Assembly (NCBI GenBank): GCA_027489035.1 | Contig: JAIYAN010000005.1 | Span: 33,436 to 97,435, forward strand | Reading direction: 5' to 3' | Length of the DNA: 64,000 nt | Source of the DNA: Chitinophagaceae bacterium | GTDB taxonomy: Bacteria > Bacteroidota > Bacteroidia > Chitinophagales > Chitinophagaceae | Shown: in pieces, positions 25,609-34,338 of the stretch | Layout: each line of letters starts with the position of its first letter | Numbering within the stretch: position 1 is the stretch's first letter | The notes under the pieces: generated by a model | What the model was told of the DNA's origin: nothing | Databases searched by the model: none | The model's input: the letters and a program-made list of their open reading frames with translations, nothing else | Position numbers and translations under genes: made by a program

Positions 25609-25804
25609 TTTTATAAAATTTTAATTGTTCAAGGCAAAAATATTATGGCTTATAAGTGTTTCAAAACTTCCACTTCCGACATTTCCGTTATTGCCACATT
25701 ATGCCAACAAACACACTTTTACCACTCACAAAAAAGTAATATCTTTGCAATAGATACTTCATACCAAAAGTATGGATGAAGTATTAAACAAGTATTTTTT
25801 ATAA

Positions 25805-25993
25805 ATGAATAGACTGTGTATTTATCCGAAAGACATTCAGATAATCACAGGCAAAAGCGACAGATATGGTAGATACCTTATTAAGAGGATTAAAGAACAC
25901 TTCAACAAAGAGCAACATCAAGTTGTTACCGTTGATGAGTTCTGCCAGTATTTGGGCTTACAACTCGATGTAGTTGTAAAGCAATTAAGATAA
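25805..25993 (+). CDS. Small conserved protein, 62 residues
   Basis: Begins MNRLCIYPKDIQIITGKSDR and continues YGRYLIKRIKEHF, then VVTVDEFCQYLGLQLDVVVK. The pattern suggests two short helical DNA-binding-like segments. Similar small proteins (MNRL.IYPKD..ritGks) are common in Bacteroidota; function unknown. A -7 box TATCTTTG lies at about 25739-25746. Confidence 0.6.
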   Translation: MNRLCIYPKDIQIITGKSDRYGRYLIKRIKEHFNKEQHQVVTVDEFCQYLGLQLDVVVKQLR

Positions 25994-26095
25994 TAGCTTA
26001 TCTTCGCTTTCGCTTATGATAAGGACAAACACACTCTTTACACAACTTCATATCTTCTCTTCTTTGTGTTGTGGTTTCACTTGTTTTAGTAGGTT

Positions 26096-26222
26096 TTGTT
26101 GCCCAGTTGTTGCCCAACAATTTACAAATTCCATAGAACCCTTTATTGATAAGGGATTACGATTTAACTTTACAATTTGTATCGGGAAATAGTATAAATA
26201 ATAGAAAATCAATTAATTATAT
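26096..26222. other. Attachment site R1 (left boundary of the island array)
   Basis: The crossover core TTTGTATCGG is at 26176-26185. The right half (TATCGGGAAATAGTATAA, then AATCAATTAATTATATC) matches the start of islands B and D. The left half differs from that of R2, R3 and R5, but has the same plan: a pair of direct repeats TTGTTGCCC at 26096 and 26107 (11-bp spacing) and a small inverted repeat CCCTTTATTGATAAGGG. Confidence 0.65.
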
Positions 26223-26235
26223 CAAAAATTATCAA

Positions 26236-26301
26236 TATTTTTGCAGATTTTTAAAAATAAAAAATTTGCGAAAAGTGCCGAAATTCACTACCTTTCGCAA
26301 A
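26236..26301 (+). promoter_or_regulatory. Promoter and palindromic operator of the first AbiE-like module
   Basis: A possible -7 box TATTTTTG is at 26236-26243. The inverted repeat TTTGCGAAAAGTG (26265-26277) and CACTACCTTTCGCAAA (26286-26301) lies 13 bp before the GTG start. AbiEi antitoxins are known to repress their own operons by binding inverted repeats, so this is the likely operator. Confidence 0.6.
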
Positions 26302-26314
26302 AATATACTTTTTA

Positions 26315-27133
26315 GTGGATGCAAAACAAAATATCAAAGCTGAGGATTGGGTTAATGAATTATTATCTCAGGGTAAGTATGCATTTACTTTGGACGCAAT
26401 AAGAATTGCATTTCCCAATCAAAAAAATGTTGCAATAAAATCTTCATTAAAAAGATTAGTTGATAAAGAATTAATCATTTCTATTCATAAAGGTTATTAT
26501 TTAATCATCCCTCCACAATACAAATCAAAAGGTATCCTTCCTCCTGCATTGTATCTTGATAGTTTTATGAAAGAGCTAAGACGTCCTTACTATTTGGCAC
26601 TATTAAATGCAGCGGCATATCATGGGGCATCTCATCAACAACCACAAGAATTTTTTGTTGTCACAAATTTTCCGGTGTTAAGACCAACCAAAAAAAAGGG
26701 GCTTAAAGTAAATTACTTTAGTAAAGAGTTGATACCAGAAAAATTATTAGAAATAAAAAAAACAGAAACAGGTTATTTGAAAATTTCCAATCCTTTTTTG
26801 ACAGCGACTGACCTTATTCAGTATGCAAAAAGAGTTGGAGGAATCAATCGGGTAACAACTATATTATATGAATTGATGGAAAGTATTAAGCCAGAATCTT
26901 TTGATAACTATTTGCTGGAATATATTCCTGTTAGTGCTTTACAGCGATTAGGGTATTTGTTAGATAAAGTGTTGGATAATCAATCGCTTGCAAATAAACT
27001 TTATCAATTACTACAAAATAATAAAACCAAATTGTATCCCATTTCTTTAAAAACATCTGCACCTTTTAAAGGATTTACTGTTGATGAGAAATGGAAAGTG
27101 GTTGTGAATACGATTATTGAAACTGACTTTTAA
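26315..27133 (+). CDS. AbiEi-family antitoxin / autorepressor
   Basis: A 272-residue protein with an N-terminal winged helix (FTLDAIRIAFPNQKNVAIKS, then LVDKELIISIHKGYYLIIPP) and a C-terminal domain (YYLALLNAAAYHGASHQQPQ, then FVVTNFPVLRPTKKKGLKV) typical of AbiEi antitoxins of type IV toxin-antitoxin systems. It should repress the operon and neutralise the NTase toxin encoded 24 bp downstream. The start is GTG at 26315; no in-frame ATG is available upstream of the winged helix. It is the first gene of island A. Confidence 0.88.
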   Translation: MDAKQNIKAEDWVNELLSQGKYAFTLDAIRIAFPNQKNVAIKSSLKRLVDKELIISIHKGYYLIIPPQYKSKGILPPALYLDSFMKELRRPYYLALLNAAAYHGASHQQPQEFFVVTNFPVLRPTKKKGLKVNYFSKELIPEKLLEIKKTETGYLKISNPFLTATDLIQYAKRVGGINRVTTILYELMESIKPESFDNYLLEYIPVSALQRLGYLLDKVLDNQSLANKLYQLLQNNKTKLYPISLKTSAPFKGFTVDEKWKVVVNTIIETDF

Positions 27134-27157
27134 TTTACTTTATACAAAAAATATTAA

Positions 27158-27952
27158 ATGATTCCTCAGGCATACATAACAGAATGGTCAAATCAAGTTC
27201 CTTGGCAAACGAATGAACAAGTTGAACAAGATTTAGTTATTTGCAGAGCATTGGTTGAAATATTCTCCGATGAATTTTTGGCAAAAAGTCTTGCCTTCAG
27301 AGGAGGCACTGCTTTACATAAATTATACCTGAATCCTCAGCCTCGTTATTCTGAAGATATAGACTTGGTTCAAATCACAGCAGAACCTTTTGGCGATATT
27401 GTAAATAGATTAAGAGAACGACTTGCATTTTTAGGGGAGCCAATTCGTAAGCGAAAAGAAAATAATTTCACCCTACAATATCGATTTGAATCAGAGTTTC
27501 CACCAGTTCAAAATCTACGTTTAAAAGTTGAAACGAATTGTAGAGAGCATTTCACCATTTTAGGATATCACCATTTCCCATTTGAAGTAAAATCTGCTTG
27601 GTTTACTGGTGCTTGTGAAATCACAACATATAAGATTGAAGAGTTGTTAGGCACAAAATTACGAGCACTTTATCAAAGAAGAAAAGGAAGAGATTTATTC
27701 GATATGCATAAGTCGTTAGAGCAACTTCCCGATTTGAATAAAGAAATGATTTTAGAATGTTATCATCAATACATGAAATTTGTAGTTGATCATCCGCCAA
27801 GCAAAACAATGTATCTTCAAAATATGGAAGCAAAAATGCAAGATGATGAATTCATTGGTGATATTGCTGGTCTAATCAGACCAACTGAAGAATATAATCA
27901 GTCCGCTGCGTATGAATTAGTGAAGAAAAATTTATTGGATAAATTGATTTGA
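27158..27952 (+). CDS. AbiEii/AbiGii-family nucleotidyltransferase toxin
   Basis: A 264-residue NTase toxin. The active-site motif is AFRGGTALHKLY (GG at 49-50) with SEDIDLV (Asp67, Asp69) about 17 residues later. A second conserved segment is ELLGTKLRALYQRRKGRDLF, with the Lys and RDLFD residues of the AbiEii family. AbiEii enzymes are reported to inactivate cellular RNA targets such as tRNA by nucleotide addition during phage infection; which substrate applies here is unknown. It forms a complete two-gene unit with the preceding antitoxin. Confidence 0.9.
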   Translation: MIPQAYITEWSNQVPWQTNEQVEQDLVICRALVEIFSDEFLAKSLAFRGGTALHKLYLNPQPRYSEDIDLVQITAEPFGDIVNRLRERLAFLGEPIRKRKENNFTLQYRFESEFPPVQNLRLKVETNCREHFTILGYHHFPFEVKSAWFTGACEITTYKIEELLGTKLRALYQRRKGRDLFDMHKSLEQLPDLNKEMILECYHQYMKFVVDHPPSKTMYLQNMEAKMQDDEFIGDIAGLIRPTEEYNQSAAYELVKKNLLDKLI

Positions 27953-27999
27953 GAAAAATAAATCGCGTTAAAAAAATAGATTTTTGAAATTTGTCAATT

Positions 28000-28107
28000 A
28001 CTTTTTATTCCTGTACCTCATTTGTACCCCGCCCCTGAAAACCATTACTGGTAAGGGTTTTAAAGTTTTGTATCGGTAAATAGTATAACTAATTGAAATA
28101 CAAATAT
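28000..28107. other. Attachment site R2 (junction of islands A and B)
   Basis: The left half, 28000-28070, begins ACTTTTTATTCCTGTACC and has TGTACC repeats at 28012 and 28023 (11-bp spacing), then TTACTGGTAAGGGTTTTAAA. The core TATCGG is at 28071-28076. The right half is AAATAGTATAACTAATTGAA. The left half recurs at 29629 and 49387; the right half recurs at 26180 and 47431. It is therefore a hybrid of one island's end and the next island's start. Confidence 0.75.
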
Positions 28108-28307
28108 TTGTAAGGTTTTTTACATTGAAATATCTTTGTTTTTTTAGCTCATATTTTTATTCGAGTTACTCCCCAAAAGCAATAAAATGCACATTTTGAT
28201 ATGCATATTAAATATAAAAATGCACAACCAAATGTTCAAAATAAGTTTTCATAACTCGACTCCACTTTTTTAAATACGAACACCCCTAAAAACAAGTATG
28301 TTTGCAG

Positions 28308-28338
28308 TTTGCAATTCGCGAACATAGAATTATATTTG
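28308..28338 (+). promoter_or_regulatory. Promoter of the island B module (near-leaderless)
   Basis: TTTG at 28308-28311, a 19-bp spacer, and TATATTTG at 28331-28338. The ATG follows at 28343, only 4 bp later, so the transcript should start at or next to the start codon. Confidence 0.65.
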
Positions 28339-28342
28339 TGTA

Positions 28343-28858
28343 ATGAAAGCACATAATGGGATGCGTCCACAGGATATTGTTATCCTGCTCAAAATACTGA
28401 CCTATGACAAAAAAGATTGGCAATATCGTGATCTGGCCAGTGAATTGTCTATAAGTGTGTCTGAAGTTTCAGAATCCCTCAACCGCAGTCATATTGCAGG
28501 ACTGATTGATGAGAGTAGGCGTAGAGTTCATCGCCAATCATTACTTGAATTTATTCAGTATGGGTTACATTACGTCTTCCCTCAGGTTCCAGGCACATTG
28601 GTTACAGGAATTCCAACAGGTCACTCTCATCCCTTCTTTAAAAATCGTATTACGGCAGAATTGGAGTATGTTTGGCCATACGATAAGGGAACTATTCGAG
28701 GACTGTCTATTGCACCACTTTATTCGGGAGCAACTTTGGCTGTTGGTAAAGATGAACAGCTGTATAAATGGCTTGCTTGTATAGATGTTATTCGTGTAGG
28801 ACGTGCCCGTGAAAAAAAAATAGCAGTAAAAGAACTTGAAAAAGAAATATTGTCATGA
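28343..28858 (+). CDS. Winged-helix protein, probable antitoxin of the NTase pair
   Basis: A 171-residue protein. The N-terminal third is a winged helix-turn-helix (IVILLKILTYDKKDW, then YRDLASELSISVSEVSESLN, RSHIAGLIDESRRRVHRQS). The remainder (HYVFPQVPGTLVTGIPTGHS, IDVIRVGRAREKKIAVKEL) has no fold I can name. The stop overlaps the start of the next gene by 4 bp (ATGA), so the two are translationally coupled. By position it corresponds to the AbiEi-type antitoxins of islands A and D, although it is a different, shorter family. Confidence 0.75.
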   Translation: MKAHNGMRPQDIVILLKILTYDKKDWQYRDLASELSISVSEVSESLNRSHIAGLIDESRRRVHRQSLLEFIQYGLHYVFPQVPGTLVTGIPTGHSHPFFKNRITAELEYVWPYDKGTIRGLSIAPLYSGATLAVGKDEQLYKWLACIDVIRVGRAREKKIAVKELEKEILS

Positions 28859-29541
28859 GTCATCATCAAAATATAACAAGAATAAAAGCTGTTTGTGAAG
28901 CGTTGGGCGAAATGACCCATTCAGTCCTTTTTGTTGGTGGTGCCACGGTTTCATTATACATAGAAAGACCGGCCACCGAAGTAAGGCCAACTGATGATGT
29001 TGATATTTTAGTTGAGTTGGTTCATTATTCGGAATATGTAGACATTGAAGAGCAATTGCGTAAGAAAGGGTTTGTCAATGAACAAGAATCGGGGATAATT
29101 TGTCGCTTCAAAATTCAGGGAATCATTGTTGACGTTATGCCAACAAATAGCGACGTGCTTGGATTTACGAACAAATGGTATGAAGAAGGTTTTAGTAAGC
29201 CATTGGAAAGGCAAATAAGTGAAAGCCTTAGTATTAAACTACTCCAACCCGTTTACTTTTTAGCTTCTAAAATGGAAGCATTTAAGGGTAGAGGCGGTGG
29301 AGATGGTCGAATTAGCTCTGATTTTGAGGATATGGTATATGTATTGAATAATAGAAATGCTATTTGGGATGAAATGGAAAAAGCTCCATCGCATTTGAGA
29401 GTATATCTGAAAAATGAATTTCAGAAAATTTCAGAGCAAAATTTTTTGTATGAATGGATAAGTGCTAATCTGGATTATACCGAACAAAAAAGAACAGATT
29501 TTATTGTTGGAGGAATTGAAGCATTTATTGGCTCGGAATGA
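28855..29541 (+). CDS. Nucleotidyltransferase, probable toxin
   Basis: A 228-residue NTase-fold protein. The active-site pattern is LFVGGATVSLYI (GG near 29) followed by RPTDDVDILVEL (the DxD pair near 52). A later IVDVMPTNSD may supply the third acidic residue, and the segment LASKMEAFKGRGGGDGRISS with FEDMVYVLNN is like the C-terminal core of AbiEii-type and related toxin NTases. It is coupled to the winged-helix gene before it and is the second gene of island B. Confidence 0.82.
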   Translation: MSHHQNITRIKAVCEALGEMTHSVLFVGGATVSLYIERPATEVRPTDDVDILVELVHYSEYVDIEEQLRKKGFVNEQESGIICRFKIQGIIVDVMPTNSDVLGFTNKWYEEGFSKPLERQISESLSIKLLQPVYFLASKMEAFKGRGGGDGRISSDFEDMVYVLNNRNAIWDEMEKAPSHLRVYLKNEFQKISEQNFLYEWISANLDYTEQKRTDFIVGGIEAFIGSE

Positions 29542-29628
29542 ACTTCTAAATAAAAAATGATCATCACTGTTGCTAAAAAAGGAGAGTATACAGGAGAGTT
29601 CTTTACATTATTTTAAATCTCTCTATTT

Positions 29629-29705
29629 ACTTTTTATTCCTGTACCCCATTTGTACCTCGCCTGTGAAAACCTTTACTGGTAAGGGTTTTAAAGTTTTGT
29701 ATCGG
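29629..29705. other. Attachment site R3 (junction of islands B and C)
   Basis: ACTTTTTATTCCTGTACCCC at 29629 onward, with TGTACC repeats 11 bp apart, TTACTGGTAAGGGTTTTAAA and the core TATCGG at 29700-29705, is nearly identical to R2. After the core, the sequence switches to CAAATAAACGCCGATAATC, which is the left end of island C and differs from the A/B/D ends. Downstream at about 29767, CCCTTGCTAGTCAAGGG is a related small inverted repeat. Confidence 0.75.
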
Positions 29706-29905
29706 CAAATAAACGCCGATAATCAAAGATAAACAAAAACAACCATTGATAACGAAAACCCTTGCTAGTCAAGGGTTTTAGCGTTTTTAGACCAACTGTC
29801 AATTTTCGTCATTTTGGGCGTTTTGCACCCATTTTGTTGCTCATCTGTATGCCAGATATTTTGAGCAACATGTCAGCAACAATTTTAGAACGTAAGGAAA
29901 AAATT

Positions 29906-29955
29906 TGCACCACCCTGCACCATGCTGCACCTCCGTGCACCACGCTGCACCATAA
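29906..29955. repeat. Five 10-bp phased TGCACC repeats
   Basis: TGCACC occurs at 29906, 29916, 29926, 29936 and 29946, an exact 10-bp period, and mostly as TGCACCNNNC. The array is about one turn of DNA per unit and ends 8 bp before the ATG of the next gene (29963), overlapping its leader. Likely binding sites for that HTH protein or arm sites for the integrase. Confidence 0.75.
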
Positions 29956-29962
29956 AGGCGAA

Positions 29963-30328
29963 ATGACAATGACTGCTAGTAAACACCCAATTCCGAAAAT
30001 TTGTGTTTTCTGCCAAGAAGCGTTCTCGGCACGAAAAAACACCACCTTGTACTGCTCTCACAAATGTGCCTCCAGGGCCTATAAAGAGAACAAAAGGCAG
30101 GAGAAATTACTCAAAGATAAAGCTCATGTAAAGAGCCAATTAACAGCCCCTGTTGTGATGCTTCAAGCAAGGGAGGTTTTGAGCGTAAATGAGGTGAGTT
30201 TGTTGCTCGGAGTGAGTCGATGGACTGTTCAACGAATGATTCGAACCAATAAAATCAGAACATTCTCCATTGGTACCAGGCGATTAATCCTGCGTGAAGA
30301 ATTAGATAAACTTTTAAAATCCAAATAA
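29963..30328 (+). CDS. Zinc-finger / MerR-type HTH protein (excisionase-like)
   Basis: About 121 residues from ATG 29963. An N-terminal zinc finger-like motif (ICVFCQEAFSARKNTTLYCS then HKCASRAYKENKR) precedes a MerR/excisionase-type helix-turn-helix (LSVNEVSLLLGVSRWTVQRM, IRTNKIRTFSIGTRRLILRE). It stands two bases before the integrase gene and probably controls recombination direction. The longer frame to 29762 reads through the TGCACC repeats and was rejected. Confidence 0.8.
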   Translation: MTMTASKHPIPKICVFCQEAFSARKNTTLYCSHKCASRAYKENKRQEKLLKDKAHVKSQLTAPVVMLQAREVLSVNEVSLLLGVSRWTVQRMIRTNKIRTFSIGTRRLILREELDKLLKSK

Positions 30329-30330
30329 AT

Positions 30331-31476
30331 ATGAGAGTAACACTTAGAATGCGTCCGTTAAAGACAGGAAGAATTAGTCTTTACCTAGATCACTATCCAC
30401 CAATTATACACCCCGAAAGTGGCAAAATTACCCGGTGGGAATACCTTGATATGTACCTCTACAATCCACCAAGAGATGAGATGGAGAAACGACATAACAA
30501 GGACATGGAAACATTGGCTCGATCCATTGCATCCAATCGCCAGCTCGATAGATTGGCAGGAAAGTTCGGCATCAAACGTAGTTCACAGTTTGATGACTTC
30601 CTGCCATTCTATGAAAAGCAAATGAACAAATGGAAGGGCAATCCGAATACCCATGGTGGTTGGGTAGCATCATATAAAACCTTTGTTCAGTTTTGTAAAG
30701 GTCAATGCAACTTTGGTGATATCACTCCGCAGTTCATCAATGAATACAAGGAGTTTCTTCAGAAGAAAGCCACTCGCATCAATTCACCCAAAATGCGGAT
30801 CTCTGAAAATTCATGCTATACCTATTTCAATAAACTAAGAGCAACGGTTCGTGAAGCAATGGTATTCGGACACATGATTAGTAATCCTTTTGATGCAGTG
30901 AAAGGTGTGCAACAACCTGAAACCTATCGGGAATTTTTAACCAAAGAAGAACTGCTGAAATTATATAATACGCCTGCTGAATCAGATACGCTTAAACGAA
31001 CTTGTATGTTCTCAGCTCTTACAGGTTTACGGTTAGGTGATGTGGTGAAACTTCGAGGCGAACAAATTCAACACTCCGAAAGCTTAGGATATTTTATTCG
31101 CTTCACACAAAGTAAAACCAAAGGGATGGAGACTTTACCTATATCAGATGAAGCATTGAGTTTATTGGGAGCTTATGAAGTATCAAGCGATAGGATTTTT
31201 GGTGATTATAATTTTCAAAGAGACTATGCTCATTTGAATCGTTGGTTGCAACGTGCAGGTATTCGAAAGAAAATTACCTTCCATAATTTCCGTCACACAT
31301 TTGCAACCTTACAATTAGCGGAAGGAACCGATATCTATACAGTTTCAAAATTGTTGGGACACAAACACATTCATACCACACAGATTTATGGAAAGGTGAT
31401 GGATACAACGAAAACAAAAGCGATGAAGAGTATTCAATTGGGTATCACTACTGACAATAATGAACAAGAATGTTGA
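30331..31476 (+). CDS. Tyrosine recombinase / integrase of island C
   Basis: A 381-residue integrase of the Bacteroidota SAM-like type. An N-terminal Arm-binding region (MRVTLRMRPLKTGRISLYLD), a SAM-like core-binding domain (about 95-190) and the catalytic domain are all present. Catalytic residues: Arg in TGLRLGDVV (about 228), Lys in QSKTKGMETLPI, HNFRHTFATLQ (HxxR, about 323-326), His in LLGHKHIHTTQIY and the nucleophilic Tyr in the same motif. It probably moved island C (29706-47436) and may act in trans on islands A, B and D. Confidence 0.95.
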   Translation: MRVTLRMRPLKTGRISLYLDHYPPIIHPESGKITRWEYLDMYLYNPPRDEMEKRHNKDMETLARSIASNRQLDRLAGKFGIKRSSQFDDFLPFYEKQMNKWKGNPNTHGGWVASYKTFVQFCKGQCNFGDITPQFINEYKEFLQKKATRINSPKMRISENSCYTYFNKLRATVREAMVFGHMISNPFDAVKGVQQPETYREFLTKEELLKLYNTPAESDTLKRTCMFSALTGLRLGDVVKLRGEQIQHSESLGYFIRFTQSKTKGMETLPISDEALSLLGAYEVSSDRIFGDYNFQRDYAHLNRWLQRAGIRKKITFHNFRHTFATLQLAEGTDIYTVSKLLGHKHIHTTQIYGKVMDTTKTKAMKSIQLGITTDNNEQEC

Positions 31477-31595
31477 AAAATGTCAGTGACAAATTGGCTG
31501 AATGTCAGCGTGATACGGAGACAAAATTTGCTTTCTTGAATTTGCGTAATATAAAATTTTACCACGCAAAAGTAGACTTGTTTAGACGTTTTGAT

Positions 31596-31617
31596 ACACT
31601 ATGAGACAGTGTTTTTG
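31596..31617 (+). terminator. Intrinsic terminator after the integrase gene
   Basis: ACACTATGAGACAGTGT (31596-31612) forms a short stem followed by TTTTT. It lies 120 bp after the integrase stop. A second weaker stem (AAAAAAAGGAAACC with GGTTCTTTTTTT) lies at about 31650-31690. Confidence 0.5.
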
Positions 31618-31715
31618 TAGCAACATGAACCCTCTAAAAATCGATAACTAAAAAAAGGAAACCAAAGATTGTGGCACGGTTCTTTTTTTGATGCAGGGTG
31701 AGTAAATGTTTTAAA

Positions 31716-32066
31716 ATGAAAGAAAGTATTACTCACCTACAAGCATTCATCACAGAGTTGGTGAATGAAGCTGTTCAGACTGCATTAGAACAGCATCAAG
31801 ACGCATCAGCTACCGAACTGGTAGAGAACAATCAGAAAGCAGAAGTGCTCAGTGCCGACCAGGCTGCGGAGTTTCTGCACATCGCTAAACAAACTTTGTA
31901 CTCCATGACGAGTAGAAGAAAAATTCCCTTCTATAAGAATGGTAAGAAGATTCTATTTCGCAGAGGCGATTTAGAGGAATGGTTGAACTCAGGGAAGCAC
32001 GAACAGATTAGTAAAATTGAAAAGGATGCCAGGAACTATGTTCGTCAAAATCCTATTAAGCGATGA
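31716..32066 (+). CDS. HTH (excisionase-type) DNA-binding protein
   Basis: About 116 residues. An N-terminal helix (MKESITHLQAFITELVNEAV) is followed by a helix-turn-helix 17 domain (LSADQAAEFLHIAKQTLYSM, TSRRKIPFYKNGKKILFRRG, DLEEWLNSG). Such proteins precede DUF3987 genes in Bacteroidota integrative elements. An in-frame GTG at 31698 is an alternative start. Its stop overlaps the next start by 4 bp (ATGA). Confidence 0.8.
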   Translation: MKESITHLQAFITELVNEAVQTALEQHQDASATELVENNQKAEVLSADQAAEFLHIAKQTLYSMTSRRKIPFYKNGKKILFRRGDLEEWLNSGKHEQISKIEKDARNYVRQNPIKR

Positions 32067-33457
32067 TCCCAAATCATGACAATCAAGATGAAGAGATATA
32101 TTGGGTACCTGATGAAGTAGAAAATACGGAATTGAATTTTGATGATTCCGTTTTTGACTTGATTCCAGATTGCTTACAGCCTTTGTTTATAGTGGCATCT
32201 AATAAGCAAGAGCGAGATGTAATTCTACTGGGAGCAATTACCATACTATCAGGTTGCTTACCGAATGTTTATGGTATTTATGATAATCGATTGGTTTACC
32301 CCAACCTCTTCACGTTTATTGATGCACCTGCTGGAGCTGGTAAAGGTATTTTGAATTTTGTACGACTATTGGCCACTCCGATTCATCAAGCCAAACGTGA
32401 AGAGTCAAAAAAACTTCAGCAAGAGTTTGAAGCAAAACTCAATAGCAAGAAAAAGGACAAGGATAGTTCGGAAGGGTTTGTTCCTCCGCCACCCTGTAAA
32501 ATGTTAATCATACCTGCTAATAATAGTGCAAGTTCATTTCTTCACACACTGTCTGAAAACAACGGAACTGGAATTCTATTTAGCACAGAAGCTGATACCT
32601 TGAGCAATTCTTTGACACAGGACTGGGGAAATTTCAGTGATGTGTTACGTTGTGCTTTTCATCATGAGACGGTGGAAATTCAGCGAAAGACAAACAAAGA
32701 ATATATTTCATTAGAGGCTCCGAAACTAACGGTGTTTCTTACTGGGACACAAGGACAGTTAAAACGCCTGATTCCTGATGCAGAAAACGGTTTATTCAGT
32801 CGTTTCATGTATTATTCCATGAAGAGTGTCCCATTTTTCAAAGATGTATTTGAACGCAGAGGTACAGTTCCGGGACAAGAGTTCATGGAATTGGGACAGC
32901 AAATGTTCTTGCTCTATGAATTATTGAATAGGCTTGGGACACCCATAGAATGTACCCTTAGCAAATCACTACAGGTAGAATTTCAAGAGAACTTCTCTCA
33001 ATTATTGAAATCGTATTTCAAGGATACAGGCGATAAGATTTTGGCATCACTACATCGTACTGGTTTGATTTGTTTTCGCATCACCATGGTACTTACAAGT
33101 CTGCGTCAGTTTATCGATCAAAGGCAGTCGTTTTCAAGCACATTGGAATTGAATGAATCGGATTTCAAGGTTGCGTTGAGTTTAGCAAAGCATCTGCTTA
33201 GTAATAGTGCCAAACACATGGCTGAAATGCCTGGGGTGAGTAATGACATCATCAAGCACAGGAAGCTCGAATTTATGATTGAGATGTTGCCTGATATATT
33301 CACGAGGAAGGAAGCGAATGAAATTGGTGAAGGATTAGGAATTTCTTTGGCAACCCTTACAAGGTATTTATCCAGTGATGCTTTTGAGCGAATAAGTCAT
33401 GGAAGGTACCGCAAAAAAGATGCTCAAAGTACGAGCGATGAGCCAATGAGTATTTGA
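32063..33457 (+). CDS. DUF3987 protein (primase-helicase-like replication protein)
   Basis: A 464-residue P-loop protein: Walker A in FIDAPAGAGKGILNF (about 90-104), a Walker B-like GTGILFSTEADTL (about 170), and a C-terminal winged-helix-like end (TRKEANEIGEGLGISLATLT). DUF3987 proteins are typical replication/mobilisation genes of Bacteroidota integrative elements. It is coupled to the HTH gene by a 4-bp overlap. No relaxase gene is found nearby, so island C is not evidently self-mobilisable by conjugation. Confidence 0.85.
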   Translation: MIPNHDNQDEEIYWVPDEVENTELNFDDSVFDLIPDCLQPLFIVASNKQERDVILLGAITILSGCLPNVYGIYDNRLVYPNLFTFIDAPAGAGKGILNFVRLLATPIHQAKREESKKLQQEFEAKLNSKKKDKDSSEGFVPPPPCKMLIIPANNSASSFLHTLSENNGTGILFSTEADTLSNSLTQDWGNFSDVLRCAFHHETVEIQRKTNKEYISLEAPKLTVFLTGTQGQLKRLIPDAENGLFSRFMYYSMKSVPFFKDVFERRGTVPGQEFMELGQQMFLLYELLNRLGTPIECTLSKSLQVEFQENFSQLLKSYFKDTGDKILASLHRTGLICFRITMVLTSLRQFIDQRQSFSSTLELNESDFKVALSLAKHLLSNSAKHMAEMPGVSNDIIKHRKLEFMIEMLPDIFTRKEANEIGEGLGISLATLTRYLSSDAFERISHGRYRKKDAQSTSDEPMSI

Positions 33458-33495
33458 GCAAATGATTATTTCAACCCTATATAATAGAAAAACCA

Positions 33496-34248
33496 ATGAA
33501 TCAGAATTTAATAGCACAAGCTTTAGAGCTTCAAAAACAGGGATTGAGTATCCGTCAAATTGCAGCGGAACTCAACGTAAGTAAAAGTCAGGTGTTTCGG
33601 TGGCTTAATGGACAATCAGGCAATGGGGGCAATACCTTGCCCATTGACCAGATTGCCATAGCCACCAACATCCCAGAATCACTCAAACTTAAAAATCAAA
33701 ATAACATGGAAAACAACAACGACCTCAACAAACTAGAGCGTGAAATCGCTTTAAAGAAATTGCAATTAGAGCATGAACTCGAATTGCGCAAATTGGCTCA
33801 ACAGGATAAAGAGCTAGAGCTACGCAAACGAGAATTGGAATTAAAGCACCTGGAGAAAGATGCTATTTCCAGGCAGCAACAAATCGAAGAACGCAAAATC
33901 AACCATGGCTTAAAAGTATGGATAGAAAAAGAACGTGCAATCATTTCCGAATTCGACTATGAAGAAATTGAAATGGATCTTGCTACGTTCAAACGCAACC
34001 ACAAGGCATTAATCAAGCTTTGGGAACAAATTGAAACGCACATGGCGGTTTATGCTATCGATATTGAATCACACTTGGGACATTATTACTTAAAGTCCCT
34101 TGTTGAAATGCTCAATGAGATATTAGAAAGTGCTCTTGAAGACCAAGATGAAGATGATGAGGATTCAGACATCACCGTTTCCTACGAATACGATGATGAT
34201 TCCATAGAATTCCTAGAAAGTCTCGAAAATTCCGCTTTTTTCAGTTGA
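33496..34248 (+). CDS. HTH and coiled-coil protein
   Basis: A 250-residue protein. Residues 1-40 form a resolvase-like helix-turn-helix (ALELQKQGLSIRQIAAELNV, SKSQVFRWLNG); residues about 70-140 are a long charged coiled coil (KLQLEHELELRKLAQQDKEL); the C-terminus is very acidic (EDQDEDDEDSDITVSYEYDD). It starts 38 bp after the DUF3987 gene. The role is probably DNA binding in maintenance of the element; no precise family is recognised. Confidence 0.7.
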   Translation: MNQNLIAQALELQKQGLSIRQIAAELNVSKSQVFRWLNGQSGNGGNTLPIDQIAIATNIPESLKLKNQNNMENNNDLNKLEREIALKKLQLEHELELRKLAQQDKELELRKRELELKHLEKDAISRQQQIEERKINHGLKVWIEKERAIISEFDYEEIEMDLATFKRNHKALIKLWEQIETHMAVYAIDIESHLGHYYLKSLVEMLNEILESALEDQDEDDEDSDITVSYEYDDDSIEFLESLENSAFFS

Positions 34249-34260
34249 TTTTACCACAAA

Positions 34261-34293
34261 AATCCCATGGAATTACAAAAGTTCCGTGGGGTT
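34261..34293. terminator. Convergent terminator between island C core genes and hsdR
   Basis: AATCCCATGGAA (34261-34272) pairs with TTCCGTGGGGTT (34282-34293), with a 9-base loop. It separates the plus-strand replication genes from the minus-strand restriction operon. Confidence 0.5.
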
Positions 34294-34338
34294 TACCATG
34301 GAATTGACAAATACTTGATTTTTTAAAGTAAAATATTA

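Noticed and set aside
26146..26343. 65-codon frame at R1
   Set aside because: Runs through the attachment site and AbiEi operator; the antitoxin gene uses another frame.
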